64,000 nucleotides of DNA. Source: Candidatus Amarolinea dominans (GTDB lineage: Bacteria > Chloroflexota > Anaerolineae > SSC4 > Amarolineaceae). Of the stretch, positions 33,670 to 43,913 are shown piece by piece. The stretch lies in contig JADJYJ010000001.1 in assembly GCA_016719785.1 (NCBI GenBank), forward strand, positions 248,001 to 312,000. The letters run 5' to 3'. Position 1 is the first letter of the stretch. Every line of letters starts with the position of its first letter. Below the pieces are notes generated by a model. It saw only the letters and a list, made by a program, of their open reading frames with translations. It searched no databases and had not been told where the DNA came from. The position numbers and the translations under genes were made by a program.

Positions 33670-34806
33670 TCAAATCACCGTAGAGATCAGCTTATCGAGC
33701 CTGGGGACAATCGCCGATGCCATAAACGATCGCCCCACCTCAGTGGCATTTTGAGACAACTGTTCCTGGTTCAGCCTGAGCTCAGCTAGTTTCAGCGCGA
33801 TTTCGACTGCTGTGGCAGAGGCGGGCAAGACATAGCCGCAGTTGCGATCAGACAGAATGCGACGATGATCTGCAATGTCACGAGCAACTACGGGGGTGCC
33901 CGCCGCCAGGCTTTCTAGCACGAAGAGAGAAGTACCTGAATTCAGACATAGGATGGATGCGTTAGAAGCCGCCAGGAATTGAACGGTGCGCGAGTGTTCG
34001 CAATCGCCGACAAAACGGACCTTGCGCCCAATGCCCAACTGCATCGCAAGATCCTTCAGGGAATGCTCAAGAGGCCCTGAACCCAAAATCAGAAAGAAGG
34101 AGTCAGGTACCAGGCGCAGGAATTCCGCAAATGCAGTAAGCCCCAGATCAACGCGCTTTTCTTGGGACAACCGGCCGGCATATGACACGACGAATGTCCC
34201 GCTGTCTATGCCAAATTCCTGTTTCAATATGTCCCTAGCAAGTCCTTTGTCAATTCTCTCAAACAGGCGATCATCCACAAAGGTCGGCAAATAGACCATC
34301 TTCGCCGCGTGGAAGGGGAACCTCTGAGTGAAGACGCTGTGGGCTTGCGCACTAACCAAAATAACTAGACATGCACTGGAGACCGCCAGGTAATCAAAGA
34401 ATCTGACTAAGATGTAGTTGCGAGTCCCCATCGCCTTGATTGCAGAAATGTGATTGGAACCATGTGAGACAAATATCGTGGGACAACTCTTTGCAAAGAC
34501 GGAAATGGCGACCTGATGTTCATTGACGTTCGTGATAATCGGGGCTCCACCTTCTCCAATCCTGGGGGCGCATCGCGCCATCGAAGCCATGGTTACGAAA
34601 CGGGAAGGAATTTTGGTGATCTGAACTTTAGGTATGTTACGTAGGATGACCTCGTTACGCCCCAAGAGCACTGTTAGATCCGAAGCTGCGGTACTCCAAT
34701 ATTGCAGATCCTCCAGGCGCGAATGTTTGAGGAAGGTCCGAATATATGAGATGATTCCGTTTGGCGTGGCTGAAAGCAGATCGTGATGATAAACAACGCG
34801 CATCAA
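33670..34806 (-). CDS. Glycosyltransferase family 4
   Basis: 378 aa. VVYHHDLLSATPNGIISYIR at the start; donor domain VVSYAGRLSQEKRVDLGLTA, FLILGSGPLEHSLKDLAMQL and LCLNSGTSLFVLESLAAGTP. The first E of the EX7E motif is replaced by S/T, so catalysis relies on the second E as in several GT4 members. Confidence 0.75.
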   Translation of the reverse strand: MMRVVYHHDLLSATPNGIISYIRTFLKHSRLEDLQYWSTAASDLTVLLGRNEVILRNIPKVQITKIPSRFVTMASMARCAPRIGEGGAPIITNVNEHQVAISVFAKSCPTIFVSHGSNHISAIKAMGTRNYILVRFFDYLAVSSACLVILVSAQAHSVFTQRFPFHAAKMVYLPTFVDDRLFERIDKGLARDILKQEFGIDSGTFVVSYAGRLSQEKRVDLGLTAFAEFLRLVPDSFFLILGSGPLEHSLKDLAMQLGIGRKVRFVGDCEHSRTVQFLAASNASILCLNSGTSLFVLESLAAGTPVVARDIADHRRILSDRNCGYVLPASATAVEIALKLAELRLNQEQLSQNATEVGRSFMASAIVPRLDKLISTVI

Positions 34807-34894
34807 AGCAATCCCTTCCGTACTTGTCCGACTGCCGTCGCTCTATCAATTACGCCGGAGCGAACCGAGACCACAAGGTTCCGACCAGACATAC

Positions 34895-35962
34895 TCAATG
34901 CCCGACTCTCTCACATTCAAGAATTGGAGCTGTCACGCCTATCTGCTCTCTTGCTAAACGACAAGCCCGCTGTGCCTCTTGTTTGCGCTCCATCCTATAA
35001 TAGGTTAGAGACAGGAGGTCTACATACAGGTAATAACCGTCCCTTTGCGTGGCCTCCTCCAATAACAGCGAGGCTTCTTGCAGGCGATCCTGGGAGAATA
35101 ACAACACGCCCAGGCTGTAGAGATGCCAGGGCCGTCGCCAGTTGATTTGCATCGGTGTGTCCAGGGCTTGGCGATACGCATTTTCAGCCTCCGCAAGATT
35201 CCCGATGCTTTGAGCAGCATACCCTGTCAAGTACCAGGTTTCAGCGTCGGTGGAGCCGAGCGTAGTCGCTTGCGATAGTTGTGCATACGCACCAGCAAAG
35301 TCACCAATGAGCAAAAAATCCTGCCCCCTCAGACGATGTCCTATTGCCGTCGTTTCACCGAAGTATGCCGCGAGTTGCCGCAAACGTGTTCGCAACTCTT
35401 CAAGACCGATCTGCCCGCGTAAGTCCTCGATGTATGCCGTAATGGATTCGGCCAGCATCTGCTGGGACTGCGACGCTTTGATGGCTGCTTCATACCAGTG
35501 CATCGCCTCTACCACGTTCCGATCCTTGGATTGACGCGCACGCGAAAGCAGAAGCTTATCAATGCCTCGACCCTGGCGCCACAAACTAATTGCACGCGCT
35601 ATATCGCCTTGCAACCACGCAATCTGTCCTTGTTGGTAAGCGAGAAGATGACTGCGTTTCCGATTGGGCTCGAACGAAGGAGTAACAGCAATAGCCAAAT
35701 CCACACAACCAAGAGAACTTAACCTCGCACCAATCGTCTCTCTTTGTCCGATGGTTAGATCCGTCAGACTTACCGTTGCCACACCCCTGCACAGTTCCTG
35801 CCCAGCGACCTGCTCTGAATCATCAAGACGCAATAGAGGCAAAATCACAGAAATGAAACGCCAGTCCTGTTGCAGGCGCGAAAACAAGGCTACTGCCACG
35901 AGTGTGAATAGGGTGACCAATGCAAGATCACGTACGGTTACCAATGAAACTCGGCCCATCAC
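34895..35962 (-). CDS. Membrane-anchored tetratricopeptide-repeat protein
   Basis: 355 aa. One N-terminal membrane helix (LALVTLFTLVAVALFSRL) and then helical repeats; clear TPR units include AETWYLTGYAAQSIGNLAEA followed by ENAYRQALD, and WHLYSLGVLLFSQDRLQEAS. It lies between glycosyltransferase genes; a scaffold or chain-length role is possible but not shown. Confidence 0.7.
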   Translation of the reverse strand: MMGRVSLVTVRDLALVTLFTLVAVALFSRLQQDWRFISVILPLLRLDDSEQVAGQELCRGVATVSLTDLTIGQRETIGARLSSLGCVDLAIAVTPSFEPNRKRSHLLAYQQGQIAWLQGDIARAISLWRQGRGIDKLLLSRARQSKDRNVVEAMHWYEAAIKASQSQQMLAESITAYIEDLRGQIGLEELRTRLRQLAAYFGETTAIGHRLRGQDFLLIGDFAGAYAQLSQATTLGSTDAETWYLTGYAAQSIGNLAEAENAYRQALDTPMQINWRRPWHLYSLGVLLFSQDRLQEASLLLEEATQRDGYYLYVDLLSLTYYRMERKQEAQRACRLAREQIGVTAPILECERVGH

Positions 35963-35967
35963 TTTTC

Positions 35968-37212
35968 CTACAAAGCCGATAGAACCTCTGCTAGGCCACG
36001 GGCAAGACTGCGACGGTCATGCGCGGAATCATATTGTTCAAGATCCTCGCGGGCCTGCCTAACCGAGACACCTTCCAGATGTTTGTCCAGCCACTCAAAG
36101 AACTGAGCAAACCCGCCGGAGGTAGGATCGCCCCCTAGCCAGAATACCCGTTCAAGCACTTGGGTGATCTGACGGACTGTTTTTGATTCACCACCCACCA
36201 GAATGGGGCGACCGCTGGCAATATACTCGAAAATCTTGCTTGTCGTCTCGCCATCTGACTGCGAATGTCTGCCAATGATCAGCAGCAATACGTCTGCCCC
36301 TAGTTCCATCGTCAAGGCTGCTCGGCGTTTCACATTTCCAGAACGTTCGATAATCAGTTTGGGTGAACGATCTTCGCCGAAATGAACTGCTTCCTCGGCA
36401 ACATTACCGACTAGCTGCAATCTAATCACAGGCGCCTCAGGCATGCCGAGAAGATATTCATTTAGAGCCTTCAGAACCAGGAGTAGGCTTGCGGATCGGT
36501 GGCCGTAGATTGCTCCCAGGTGCCTGATAACGATTTCCTCATCCCGCGCTTTCCGTGGGAGAAGACGGTCAGGCACCAGACCTTCAAAATCCCGAAAATC
36601 GTATCCATTGGGAATACAGATTGCCTTCGGTGAAATATCTCCCCAGTAGACGTTATGTTCGGCGAGAAGGCCTGGCGTTGATAACACAACCTGCGTCGAA
36701 GTTCGCAGGACTTTCTCCTCCAACCATCGATCCCATCGTCGGTATAGGCCCGGGCCAACCCGGTATGGCGAAAGAGTCCACTGGTCCCGATAATCCAGCA
36801 CCAAAGGAAGATGAGTGTTCGCGTGAACCAGATAGCCTGCAAGAAAACTGGCTAGAGGCGGTGATGAAGCCAGTATCACCTCGCAGTTATGATTCTGAGC
36901 CAGTTGGGAAGCGATCCTTGCGGCACGTATCGACCAGGGTAGTAATTGACCAGGAGATGGAAGCCACCGCGCAACGCGATCGCGTCCTCGAAACGGTGGA
37001 ATCGGATCATCTACCCGGGTCACGGATAAATCAACAGATGGCATGAGGCCGTCATCAAGCAACTGATAGGATTGCAGCCCAGTTGATACTACCACCGGGG
37101 TCCATCCAAATTCCGGCAGGTATTGGGCAAACTTACCGAGCCGCACAGAAGCAGGAGCGTACGGTCCACCTGCCGGGGGAAAACCATGCGAAATCAGGAG
37201 GAGCTTTCTCAC
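35968..37212 (-). CDS. Glycosyltransferase (GT4-like)
   Basis: 414 aa. KLLLISHGFPPAGGPYAPAS (family start), VILASSPPLASFLAGYLVHA and LVLDYRDQWTLSPYRVGPGL are characteristic of a GT4-like subgroup; the donor domain has IRHLGAIYGHRSASLLL and SKIFEYIASGRPILVGG. The acceptor sugar is unknown. Confidence 0.8.
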   Translation of the reverse strand: MRKLLLISHGFPPAGGPYAPASVRLGKFAQYLPEFGWTPVVVSTGLQSYQLLDDGLMPSVDLSVTRVDDPIPPFRGRDRVARWLPSPGQLLPWSIRAARIASQLAQNHNCEVILASSPPLASFLAGYLVHANTHLPLVLDYRDQWTLSPYRVGPGLYRRWDRWLEEKVLRTSTQVVLSTPGLLAEHNVYWGDISPKAICIPNGYDFRDFEGLVPDRLLPRKARDEEIVIRHLGAIYGHRSASLLLVLKALNEYLLGMPEAPVIRLQLVGNVAEEAVHFGEDRSPKLIIERSGNVKRRAALTMELGADVLLLIIGRHSQSDGETTSKIFEYIASGRPILVGGESKTVRQITQVLERVFWLGGDPTSGGFAQFFEWLDKHLEGVSVRQAREDLEQYDSAHDRRSLARGLAEVLSAL

Positions 37213-37251
37213 TGGGTGTATATCGCCTTGTTGGACAAATACTTCATGCCG

Positions 37252-39260
37252 TCATGTACCTGAGTCATTAGACCCCATGTTTCCGCGAATGCCGTTGGAC
37301 GCAAAAAATCGGTCGAGCCACAAGGTAACACTGATGCAACGCCATAGCTCGCTCTCTCCTCCGCCTGGAACATTTTCCTCAAGGGCTGCCAGCCACCGAT
37401 CAACCTCTGGCCAGTTCAGCACGCCCTGTTGGCGGATGCGCTCTTGCGTCATGATTTCCCGACGCCACTGCCGGCTGCCTTGTTGGAGCCACGCTGCTTC
37501 GGGGGTCGGAAAACCCATCTTCTCCCGTCGCAGTCGGATCTCGTCGGGCAGACGACCAGCCATCGCCTTACGAAGAATGGCTTTCGTCCAGCCGCCCTCG
37601 ATCTTTGCTCCAGCCGGCAGCCTCAGAGCAAACTCGACGACGCGCTGGTCGAGGAACGGCAACCGTGCCTCGATGGAAAAGGCCATCGAGTTGCGGTCTT
37701 CATAGCGAAGCAAACACTGAAGGCCCTGCCGCATGACCGCGCGGTACAGCGTTGTCGCCAGCGGATCATCGAGCGAGGCATCCTCGCCTGCGCGGTACGC
37801 TGATGCCAATCGGCTCAAATCAGGAGCGACAAATGCAGGGAGGGGGCGAGCGCGGCGCAACCAGGCTTGAGCAATTCGCTGGGGCAGCAGATATGTCAGC
37901 GCAGCACGAAAAGTGGCCGGCAGCGTGGCCGGTGGCTGCACCGGGTATGCTCTAACTTCCTTGGCCCAACGCGCCCATTGTCCAGCCCGCAACAAGCTGG
38001 CGGAGTATGCCCCCAGGTAGCTCGGATAGCCTGCAAGAATTTCGTCGGCGCCTTGCCCATCCAGCAGAACCGTCGTGCCATCCTGGCGAGCAGCTCGCAT
38101 GACGCAGTACTGGGCGTACATGCTGGTAGACTGAAACGGCATCTCCTGATGCCAGACCAGAGACTCCAGATCAGCCAACAATCCGGCGCCATCGGGATAA
38201 GTGTAGGTTGGCTTGACGGCACGAGTGCCAACCAGTGTCTTGACATAGCGCCGCTCGTCGTAACGCGCATCATCGTAGCACGCAGTATAGCTGCGCTGTG
38301 GGGTTAATGCCGTTCCAGCGGCATCTTGCCGAATCTCGTCCATCAGGACTGCGATCGTCGTCGAGTCCATGCCGCCGCTGAGGCACGTGCCGACCGGTAC
38401 ATCGCTCCGAAGGCGGATGCGGACTGAATCGGCTAGCAGCGCGCCGAGAGTCGCCACCTCATCCGCAGTGGCTCCCCGGCCGCTGGTCGGCACCGGATCA
38501 AGATGCCAGTACTGATGGGCCTGGGTTGAATCGGCGGTCATAATCATGGAATGGGCTGGCGGCAGTTCGTCTACATCCCTGAAAAAAGTGTGACGTGAAT
38601 GATCCACCAGACCATAGACCAGGAAATCGCTTAGGACGGACCAGTTTGGCTGCATCTCCCTCGGAGTATATGTCTGAATGGCCTTGATCTCAGAGGCGAA
38701 CACAAATCGGGTCGTAGTCCGATGGTAATAGAACGGCTTGATCCCGAAATGATCCCTGCTGCAAAACAGTTGGCGCTGCTCATTGTCCCAAAGCGCAAAC
38801 GCCCACATGCCGTTGAAACGCGACACGCACTTCTGGCCCCACTGTCGGTATGCGGCGAGCATCACCTCGGTATCGCTTTGGGTATGAAACGTGGCCCAGC
38901 CCCTTCAGTTCCTCGCGCGGCTCAACATAATTGTAGACTTCACCATTATAGGCCAGCCACAGTTTGCCGGCCGCGCTCACCATCGGCTGATGACCAGCAG
39001 GCGAAAGATCCAAGATGGAAAGCCGACGGTGGCCAAGAACTAAGTCGAATACCTCGCCGGCAAACTCCTCAATTCGTGGCAGGCCAAGGCGTTGATCGGT
39101 GTCTTTGCCGCCGCATGACACGGCCCGTCCGGTCTGCGTGTTCACCAGCAAGTAACCTTCATCGTCCGGGCCGCGGTGGCGGATACTGGTCGTGGCGTTG
39201 CACCGCGGCCAGATCCACCGGCTTTCCATCGAGATACCAGACGCCGAAAATGCCGCACAC
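37252..39260 (-). pseudogene. asnB: Asparagine synthase (glutamine-hydrolysing) homologue with two frameshifts
   Basis: From a GTG at 39258-39260 the class II amidotransferase domain begins CGIFGVWYLDGKPVD with the Cys nucleophile. The frame is lost near 39195 and 38890; with one base added near 39195 and a shift near 38890 it reads through SIRHRGPDDEGYLL, LGHRRLSILDLSPAGHQPM, LWLAYNGEVYNYVE to the synthase domain (CLSGGMDSTTIAVLMDEI, LLDGQGADEILAGYPSYLGA). In polysaccharide loci such enzymes amidate uronic acids. The 537-aa C-terminal part is an intact frame. Either a recent pseudogene or sequence errors. Confidence 0.75.
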
Positions 39261-39293
39261 GGGATTATTCGCTCCTCTGGACAATCAATAGGA

Positions 39294-40763
39294 TCATGTC
39301 GTCACGGACTTGTGCCCGCTGGCCCGGCTCATGCGCAACATGCTCCGGACCTGCATTGGCGTGACAATGCGCAGTACGAAGGCAGCGGGGACAAACAAGG
39401 CAACTAAGACCAGCTTCACGAAAATACCCTCCCATAAGGTCCTAAACTGCAATTGGCTTCCAAGAACGATCAGTATAAAGGACAACCCAAAGACGCCCAC
39501 GGCCGGACCGAAACGATAGGGAATCGGGTACAACTTTTGCGAGCGATAGAACAGATAAAGCGGTACGATGGCCTGAGATAGCAGCGTCGCAACAGCCGAG
39601 CCAACCTTACCCATGCGTGGCACGAGCAAAATGTTGAGAAGCACGTTTGCCATCGCTGCGACAACCACTGCTATCCCGGTAGGCGTCGTAACCTTGACAA
39701 TGGCGAGGCCGACTCCGGCGATGTATCCCAGGCCAATGACCACGTAGCTGAATGCCAGGATACCCACGACCGGGCTGGCCCCGACGTATCGTTCAGTGGC
39801 AATCAGGCGAATCGCCTCGGGCGACAGCAACGCCAATCCCACGCTAATAGCCGACATCAGCCACGTGTAAGCCAGAAAGGTGCTGGCATAAACCGTGCGC
39901 GCATCGAGACGCTTATGGATGGACAGCGCAAAGGGTGCCCAGGCTTGTTGAAAAGCCCCAGTGGCCAGCGCGACCAGGGCCGCCACCGACATCCCTACCT
40001 GGTATAGTCCTACCTCAGCAGTGTTGGTGTAGTACTGCACGAAATAGCGATCGGCGAAGCTGACAACCCAATACGCCAATGCTGCCGGGATGAGAGGAAG
40101 TGCGTAACGCAGCATGGCGCGCAAACGCGTCCAGCGGAAGTAAGCCGGGCTTATCCAATCACGCAAAATCAGACCCGACACAATTGTGATGATAAACGCA
40201 GTGATGAGTTGCGCTCGATACACGCCCTCCAGTCCCCAGCGCAACATCACCACGAAGACAGCGGTGAGCAGGATGGTCAGCAGGCTTTGCCCCAGGGCAA
40301 AAGTCATTGTGGCCCACGGCCGGCGCTGCATGCGCAGCCAGTTGGTCACCACGCCGTTCAGAACAGACAACGGGAGTGCCAGGGCGGTCAAGCGAAAGTA
40401 GACGCTGGCCTCGCTGCGGCCTACGATTATCAAGCCCAGGCGATCTGAGACGGCAAAAATCGCTGCTGCAAACAGCACGGAAATGCCGATTTGACACCAG
40501 GCCCACGAAGCCAGGGTGGACTTGCGGTCGGCGGTATCCTCGGCGTCCCAGTACCAGCGGTGCGCCGAGTTGTCCAACGCCAGGACGACAAAGATCGCCA
40601 CGACCGCCATCGTGGTGCTCACCAGGCTCATCACCCCGTAGTCCTCCGGCGAGAAGATGCGCGTGTAAAGCGGCACCAGAAGGATGCTCAGGAAACGGGA
40701 GATGATGCCGGATAAACCGTAAACCAAACTTTCACCGGCGAGCTGGCGGAGATATTTAAACAT
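39294..40763 (-). CDS. wzx: Wzx-like oligosaccharide flippase
   Basis: 489 aa with about 14 hydrophobic helices and the typical opening RQLAGESLVYGLSGIISRFL followed by VPLYTRIFSPEDYGVM. It belongs to the MOP exporter family (Polysacc_synt) that flips undecaprenyl-linked repeat units across the membrane. It stops 34 nt before asnB and overlaps the upstream glycosyltransferase stop by 8 nt. Confidence 0.85.
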   Translation of the reverse strand: MFKYLRQLAGESLVYGLSGIISRFLSILLVPLYTRIFSPEDYGVMSLVSTTMAVVAIFVVLALDNSAHRWYWDAEDTADRKSTLASWAWCQIGISVLFAAAIFAVSDRLGLIIVGRSEASVYFRLTALALPLSVLNGVVTNWLRMQRRPWATMTFALGQSLLTILLTAVFVVMLRWGLEGVYRAQLITAFIITIVSGLILRDWISPAYFRWTRLRAMLRYALPLIPAALAYWVVSFADRYFVQYYTNTAEVGLYQVGMSVAALVALATGAFQQAWAPFALSIHKRLDARTVYASTFLAYTWLMSAISVGLALLSPEAIRLIATERYVGASPVVGILAFSYVVIGLGYIAGVGLAIVKVTTPTGIAVVVAAMANVLLNILLVPRMGKVGSAVATLLSQAIVPLYLFYRSQKLYPIPYRFGPAVGVFGLSFILIVLGSQLQFRTLWEGIFVKLVLVALFVPAAFVLRIVTPMQVRSMLRMSRASGHKSVTT

Positions 40764-41829
40764 GGCGGCGTTTTTGCTCGATCAGTTCTTGATAGACGGT
40801 AACCAGCCACTGTGCGTATTTGTGCGCGTCATGATGCTCTTCGGCATAGACACGGCTGCGCTTACCAATCTCATAACGGAGCTGTGCGCTCTGCAACAAT
40901 GGTTCCAACATCTGTGCCAAGTTATCTTGGTTTGCGTTGATAACGGGTATATCCATTGGCCAAAGCGGTACCGCTGACGGCTTGATATAACATACTACTG
41001 GCTTACCTAGCGCCATAGCCTCCGTCGCTGCTATCCCATAGCCGTTTCCATCCACAAACTGATCCAAGAATATGTCACATGTCTGTACCATCTCCAACGC
41101 TTGCGCACGGGGCACATTGTGGATCAAACGAAACTCAAAATCATACTGTGACTTGAGTGTTTCCACTGCAGCAAGGACGGCCGCAGTACCTTTCGCTACC
41201 TTGGCCGTTGGACTATGAGCCAGGATGGGATGCGGGTTATCCGGTGCCGGATAACGAGGCTGAAATTCTGACATGATGACTCGCCCGCGGCTCCAATAAA
41301 CCTTGGCAAAGAGGCCAGGTTTAAGATACCGGCTGAACGGCTTTATCGCAAGACACGCACGCACCCCATGTTTGGCGAAGCACTCCTGACGAGTATAGGA
41401 AAGCGCGCGACTTTCAACTGAACGGTATTCATAATCCGGGCCGCGCCGGGCATAGTAAGGATTATCGCGTTCATCCTCTTCTGGAACGCGAATGTCCGAA
41501 CCCCAAAACTCGACTATGCCAGGCTTGCCTAGCCAACGCGCCCATTTCAAATCCAAGGCTCTCGGCAAAGCAGGCAGGGCAAAATGCCAATGAATGACAT
41601 CGCTGCGCCATATCTCGTAGAGAACCGAATAATCCCAGGCAGTCCGGCGAGTTATCCATTGCAAAGGCTTCTTGCGGGAGCCAAGCGAAAAGACTTGGAT
41701 CCCCGTGGGACTCTGCACTATTGTACTGCCGAGCACCAAGCCACGGGCATCTACACCAACATCACGCAAGGCCCGCACCGTGATACTGATTTGAGAAGCG
41801 ATATTCACAGGCAGATGAAGAACACGCAT
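40756..41829 (-). CDS. Glycosyltransferase (GT-B fold)
   Basis: 357 aa from the ATG at 41827-41829 (MRVLHLPVNIASQISI); a TTG ten codons upstream is possible. DVIHWHFALPALPRAL, GIVEFWGSDIRVP and CDIFLDQFVDGNGYGIAATE followed by AMALGKPVVCYIKP mark a GT1/GT4-like enzyme with an EX7E-like donor site. Confidence 0.75.
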   Translation of the reverse strand: MRVLHLPVNIASQISITVRALRDVGVDARGLVLGSTIVQSPTGIQVFSLGSRKKPLQWITRRTAWDYSVLYEIWRSDVIHWHFALPALPRALDLKWARWLGKPGIVEFWGSDIRVPEEDERDNPYYARRGPDYEYRSVESRALSYTRQECFAKHGVRACLAIKPFSRYLKPGLFAKVYWSRGRVIMSEFQPRYPAPDNPHPILAHSPTAKVAKGTAAVLAAVETLKSQYDFEFRLIHNVPRAQALEMVQTCDIFLDQFVDGNGYGIAATEAMALGKPVVCYIKPSAVPLWPMDIPVINANQDNLAQMLEPLLQSAQLRYEIGKRSRVYAEEHHDAHKYAQWLVTVYQELIEQKRRHV

Positions 41830-41859
41830 TGGGCTCAAGTCACTTGGCCTCTTGTGCAA

Positions 41860-41955
41860 TCACATCGCCCAATGCGCCAGCAGATGCTTCTGCTCTGCCA
41901 GTTCACGGGCTGGAGAACCGAGGACAGTCGTACCGTCTGGCACGTCTTTAGTCAC
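41860..41955 (-). pseudogene. Tail of a hexapeptide acetyltransferase
   Basis: Encodes VTKDVPDGTTVLGSPARELA, the conserved end (VxxDVPxxTxVxGxPAR) of NeuD/PglD-type acetyltransferases, then EQKHLLAHWAM. The catalytic repeats are missing. It lies in the gap between the glycosyltransferase and the KAS III-like gene, which otherwise holds nothing. Confidence 0.6.
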
Positions 41956-42028
41956 TAAAGATACTAAATCGACCACAGACATGCTATCACAACTTGCGCG
42001 TATGTAGCAAGTGCTCGAAATAGTACAA

Positions 42029-43009
42029 CTATACCCATCGATATATGATACTACCCCACGTCCAACCGCTACCGATAGCCGCAAAAGCCAAAATATCGCC
42101 AGGCTTAAATTTGCCTTCTTCAAAAGATTCGTTCAAAACGATCGGTATGGTTCCCCCCGATGTGTTTGCGTAACGCTCCATACTCGTGCAAAACTTTGAG
42201 AATGGAACGCCAAGGAGTTGTGCGCTGTCCTGCAGGATTCGAATACTGGGTTGGTGGGGAATAATCCAATCAATATCATTGCACGTCAGCCCGACCTTTG
42301 ATAGCGATTCAAGTATCGTTGCCGGTACCTTTTCAATCCCGTTTCTATAGACTTCTGCTCCATTCATCTCGAAATAGTGCTGCCCCATTTGAATAGTCTC
42401 TAGCGAAGCTGGTCGCTCGGAGCCTCCGCCTCTAACCGTGAACGCATCTTGTCCACGACCATCAGAGTGCAATGAATATGACAAAAAACCTTCATCGGGG
42501 CGGCCAGGGCCCAGAATTACCGCCCCAGCTCCATCCCCAAAAAACACACAATCTCGTCTAGTCCAGTCTGTAATCCGTGAAAAAGTATCTGCCCCTATAA
42601 CCAATGCATAATCAACAACGCCTGTTGATACGAACTGCGCAGCTGTCGCCATGCCAAACAAAAAACCAGAGCAAACCGCAGCAATATCAAATGCAAACGA
42701 AGAGAAGAAGCCTAGTTTTCTCTGCACAATACACGCGGTTGACGGCGCAATGCGATCGGGCGTTGCCGTGGCAACGATAATTAGCCCAATGGACTCGGCG
42801 TTCCCACCCCACCGATCGATAGCTTGACGAGCCGCAGCAGCGCCCAAGTCTGACGTGCATTCACTAGAGAGGGCAATGCGACGTTCGCGAATGCCAAGTT
42901 TAGAATAAATCCATTCGTCACTCGTAGCAACTCTGGTTGCCAGATCGGCATTCGTAACGATTGTTGTCGGCACATACATGCCAGTGCTGAGAATTCTCGA
43001 TGAACGCAT
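42029..43009 (-). CDS. 3-oxoacyl-ACP synthase III-like enzyme (FabH-like)
   Basis: 326 aa. The Cys-His-Asn triad is intact: C in FDIAAVCSGFLFGMATAAQF, H in DWIIPHQPSIRIL and N in RYANTSGGTIPIVLNESFEE. KAS III enzymes condense acyl-CoA with malonyl-ACP. Beside an SDR reductase and a hexapeptide acyltransferase it more likely makes a short 3-hydroxyacyl group for sugar decoration than serving fatty acid synthesis (inference). Start at ATG 43007-43009. Confidence 0.8.
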   Translation of the reverse strand: MRSSRILSTGMYVPTTIVTNADLATRVATSDEWIYSKLGIRERRIALSSECTSDLGAAAARQAIDRWGGNAESIGLIIVATATPDRIAPSTACIVQRKLGFFSSFAFDIAAVCSGFLFGMATAAQFVSTGVVDYALVIGADTFSRITDWTRRDCVFFGDGAGAVILGPGRPDEGFLSYSLHSDGRGQDAFTVRGGGSERPASLETIQMGQHYFEMNGAEVYRNGIEKVPATILESLSKVGLTCNDIDWIIPHQPSIRILQDSAQLLGVPFSKFCTSMERYANTSGGTIPIVLNESFEEGKFKPGDILAFAAIGSGWTWGSIIYRWV

Positions 43010-43040
43010 GGTCAAGCGCCTCCGTTTACGCAAATGGCAA

Positions 43041-43892
43041 TTATGGATTAAGAGTGTATCTATCTTCTAGCGGGATCTCGCCAACTATCTTTGCAGGCAC
43101 ACCGATAGCAATCACGAATGGTGGTAAACTCTTTGTTACAACAGCACCTGCTGCTACCAAAGTTTCTCGTCCAATTTCGATCTCAGGAAGCAAACGAGCA
43201 CCAATACCAATTTTTGCACCAAATCGAATTACAGGGCCTGAATCAGCCACGCGATGGCTATCGTCCTTCCAGCGATGATCAGTGGGCACAACTGAATTAT
43301 GCAAAGGCTTTGGGTTGTTTGCGGTAACGACACCTGGTCCAATGAACACCAGATCTTCAATGACCATGTTGCCGCCCAACTCACATAGAGAGTAGATCCT
43401 AGCTTGTTTACCAATATCAGTATAACCTTCGCACATAACATGGCTTCCAATGGTTGTGCCATCGCCAATAACGGTATTCTCACGCAATATCGTATAATTG
43501 CCGATCCAAATCTGGTTACCCAGGGCGCATGAACGATAAACAATCGCGCCAGTGCGAATTAGACAATCATTGCCTATCACAGTAGGATAATCTTGATAAT
43601 ACTGTTTGCGCCGCGTCATGCGAGCATAACCTATTTCAACATTGTTCTCGATTTGCGTTCCACTTCCTATTCTGGTCTCATCCCATACTGTTACATTGTC
43701 ACCAATAACTACACTATCTTCAATCACAACATCTCGTCCAATCCGCACATTAAAACCAATAGAAACCTGGTTTCCAACTGAACTCCTATCACCTATTCGC
43801 ACAAAATCATCTACTTTCAAGTCATGCCCGAGCATAACATCTTGCCCAAGACGAACTTCGTGATTGGCTTGCAACGGATTTAACGTGGTCAT
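43041..43892 (-). CDS. Left-handed beta-helix acyltransferase
   Basis: 283 aa built almost wholly of hexapeptide repeats (LGHDLKVDDFVRIGDRSSVG, VVIEDSVVIGDNVTVWDETR), ending ETLVAAGAVVTKSLPPFVIA and IGVPAKIVGEIP. Such enzymes transfer acetyl or longer acyl groups to amino sugars. The unusual length, about 1.3 times PglD/WbpD, fits a larger acyl donor. Cluster position next to KAS III and SDR supports that. Confidence 0.8.
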   Translation of the reverse strand: MTTLNPLQANHEVRLGQDVMLGHDLKVDDFVRIGDRSSVGNQVSIGFNVRIGRDVVIEDSVVIGDNVTVWDETRIGSGTQIENNVEIGYARMTRRKQYYQDYPTVIGNDCLIRTGAIVYRSCALGNQIWIGNYTILRENTVIGDGTTIGSHVMCEGYTDIGKQARIYSLCELGGNMVIEDLVFIGPGVVTANNPKPLHNSVVPTDHRWKDDSHRVADSGPVIRFGAKIGIGARLLPEIEIGRETLVAAGAVVTKSLPPFVIAIGVPAKIVGEIPLEDRYTLNP

Positions 43893-43913
43893 TTGCGCCT
43901 CGCTTTGAGTTGC

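Noticed and set aside
37252..39260. asnB read as two separate genes
   Set aside because: The two frames cover successive parts of one glutamine-dependent asparagine synthase, and both shifts are explained by one or two bases.
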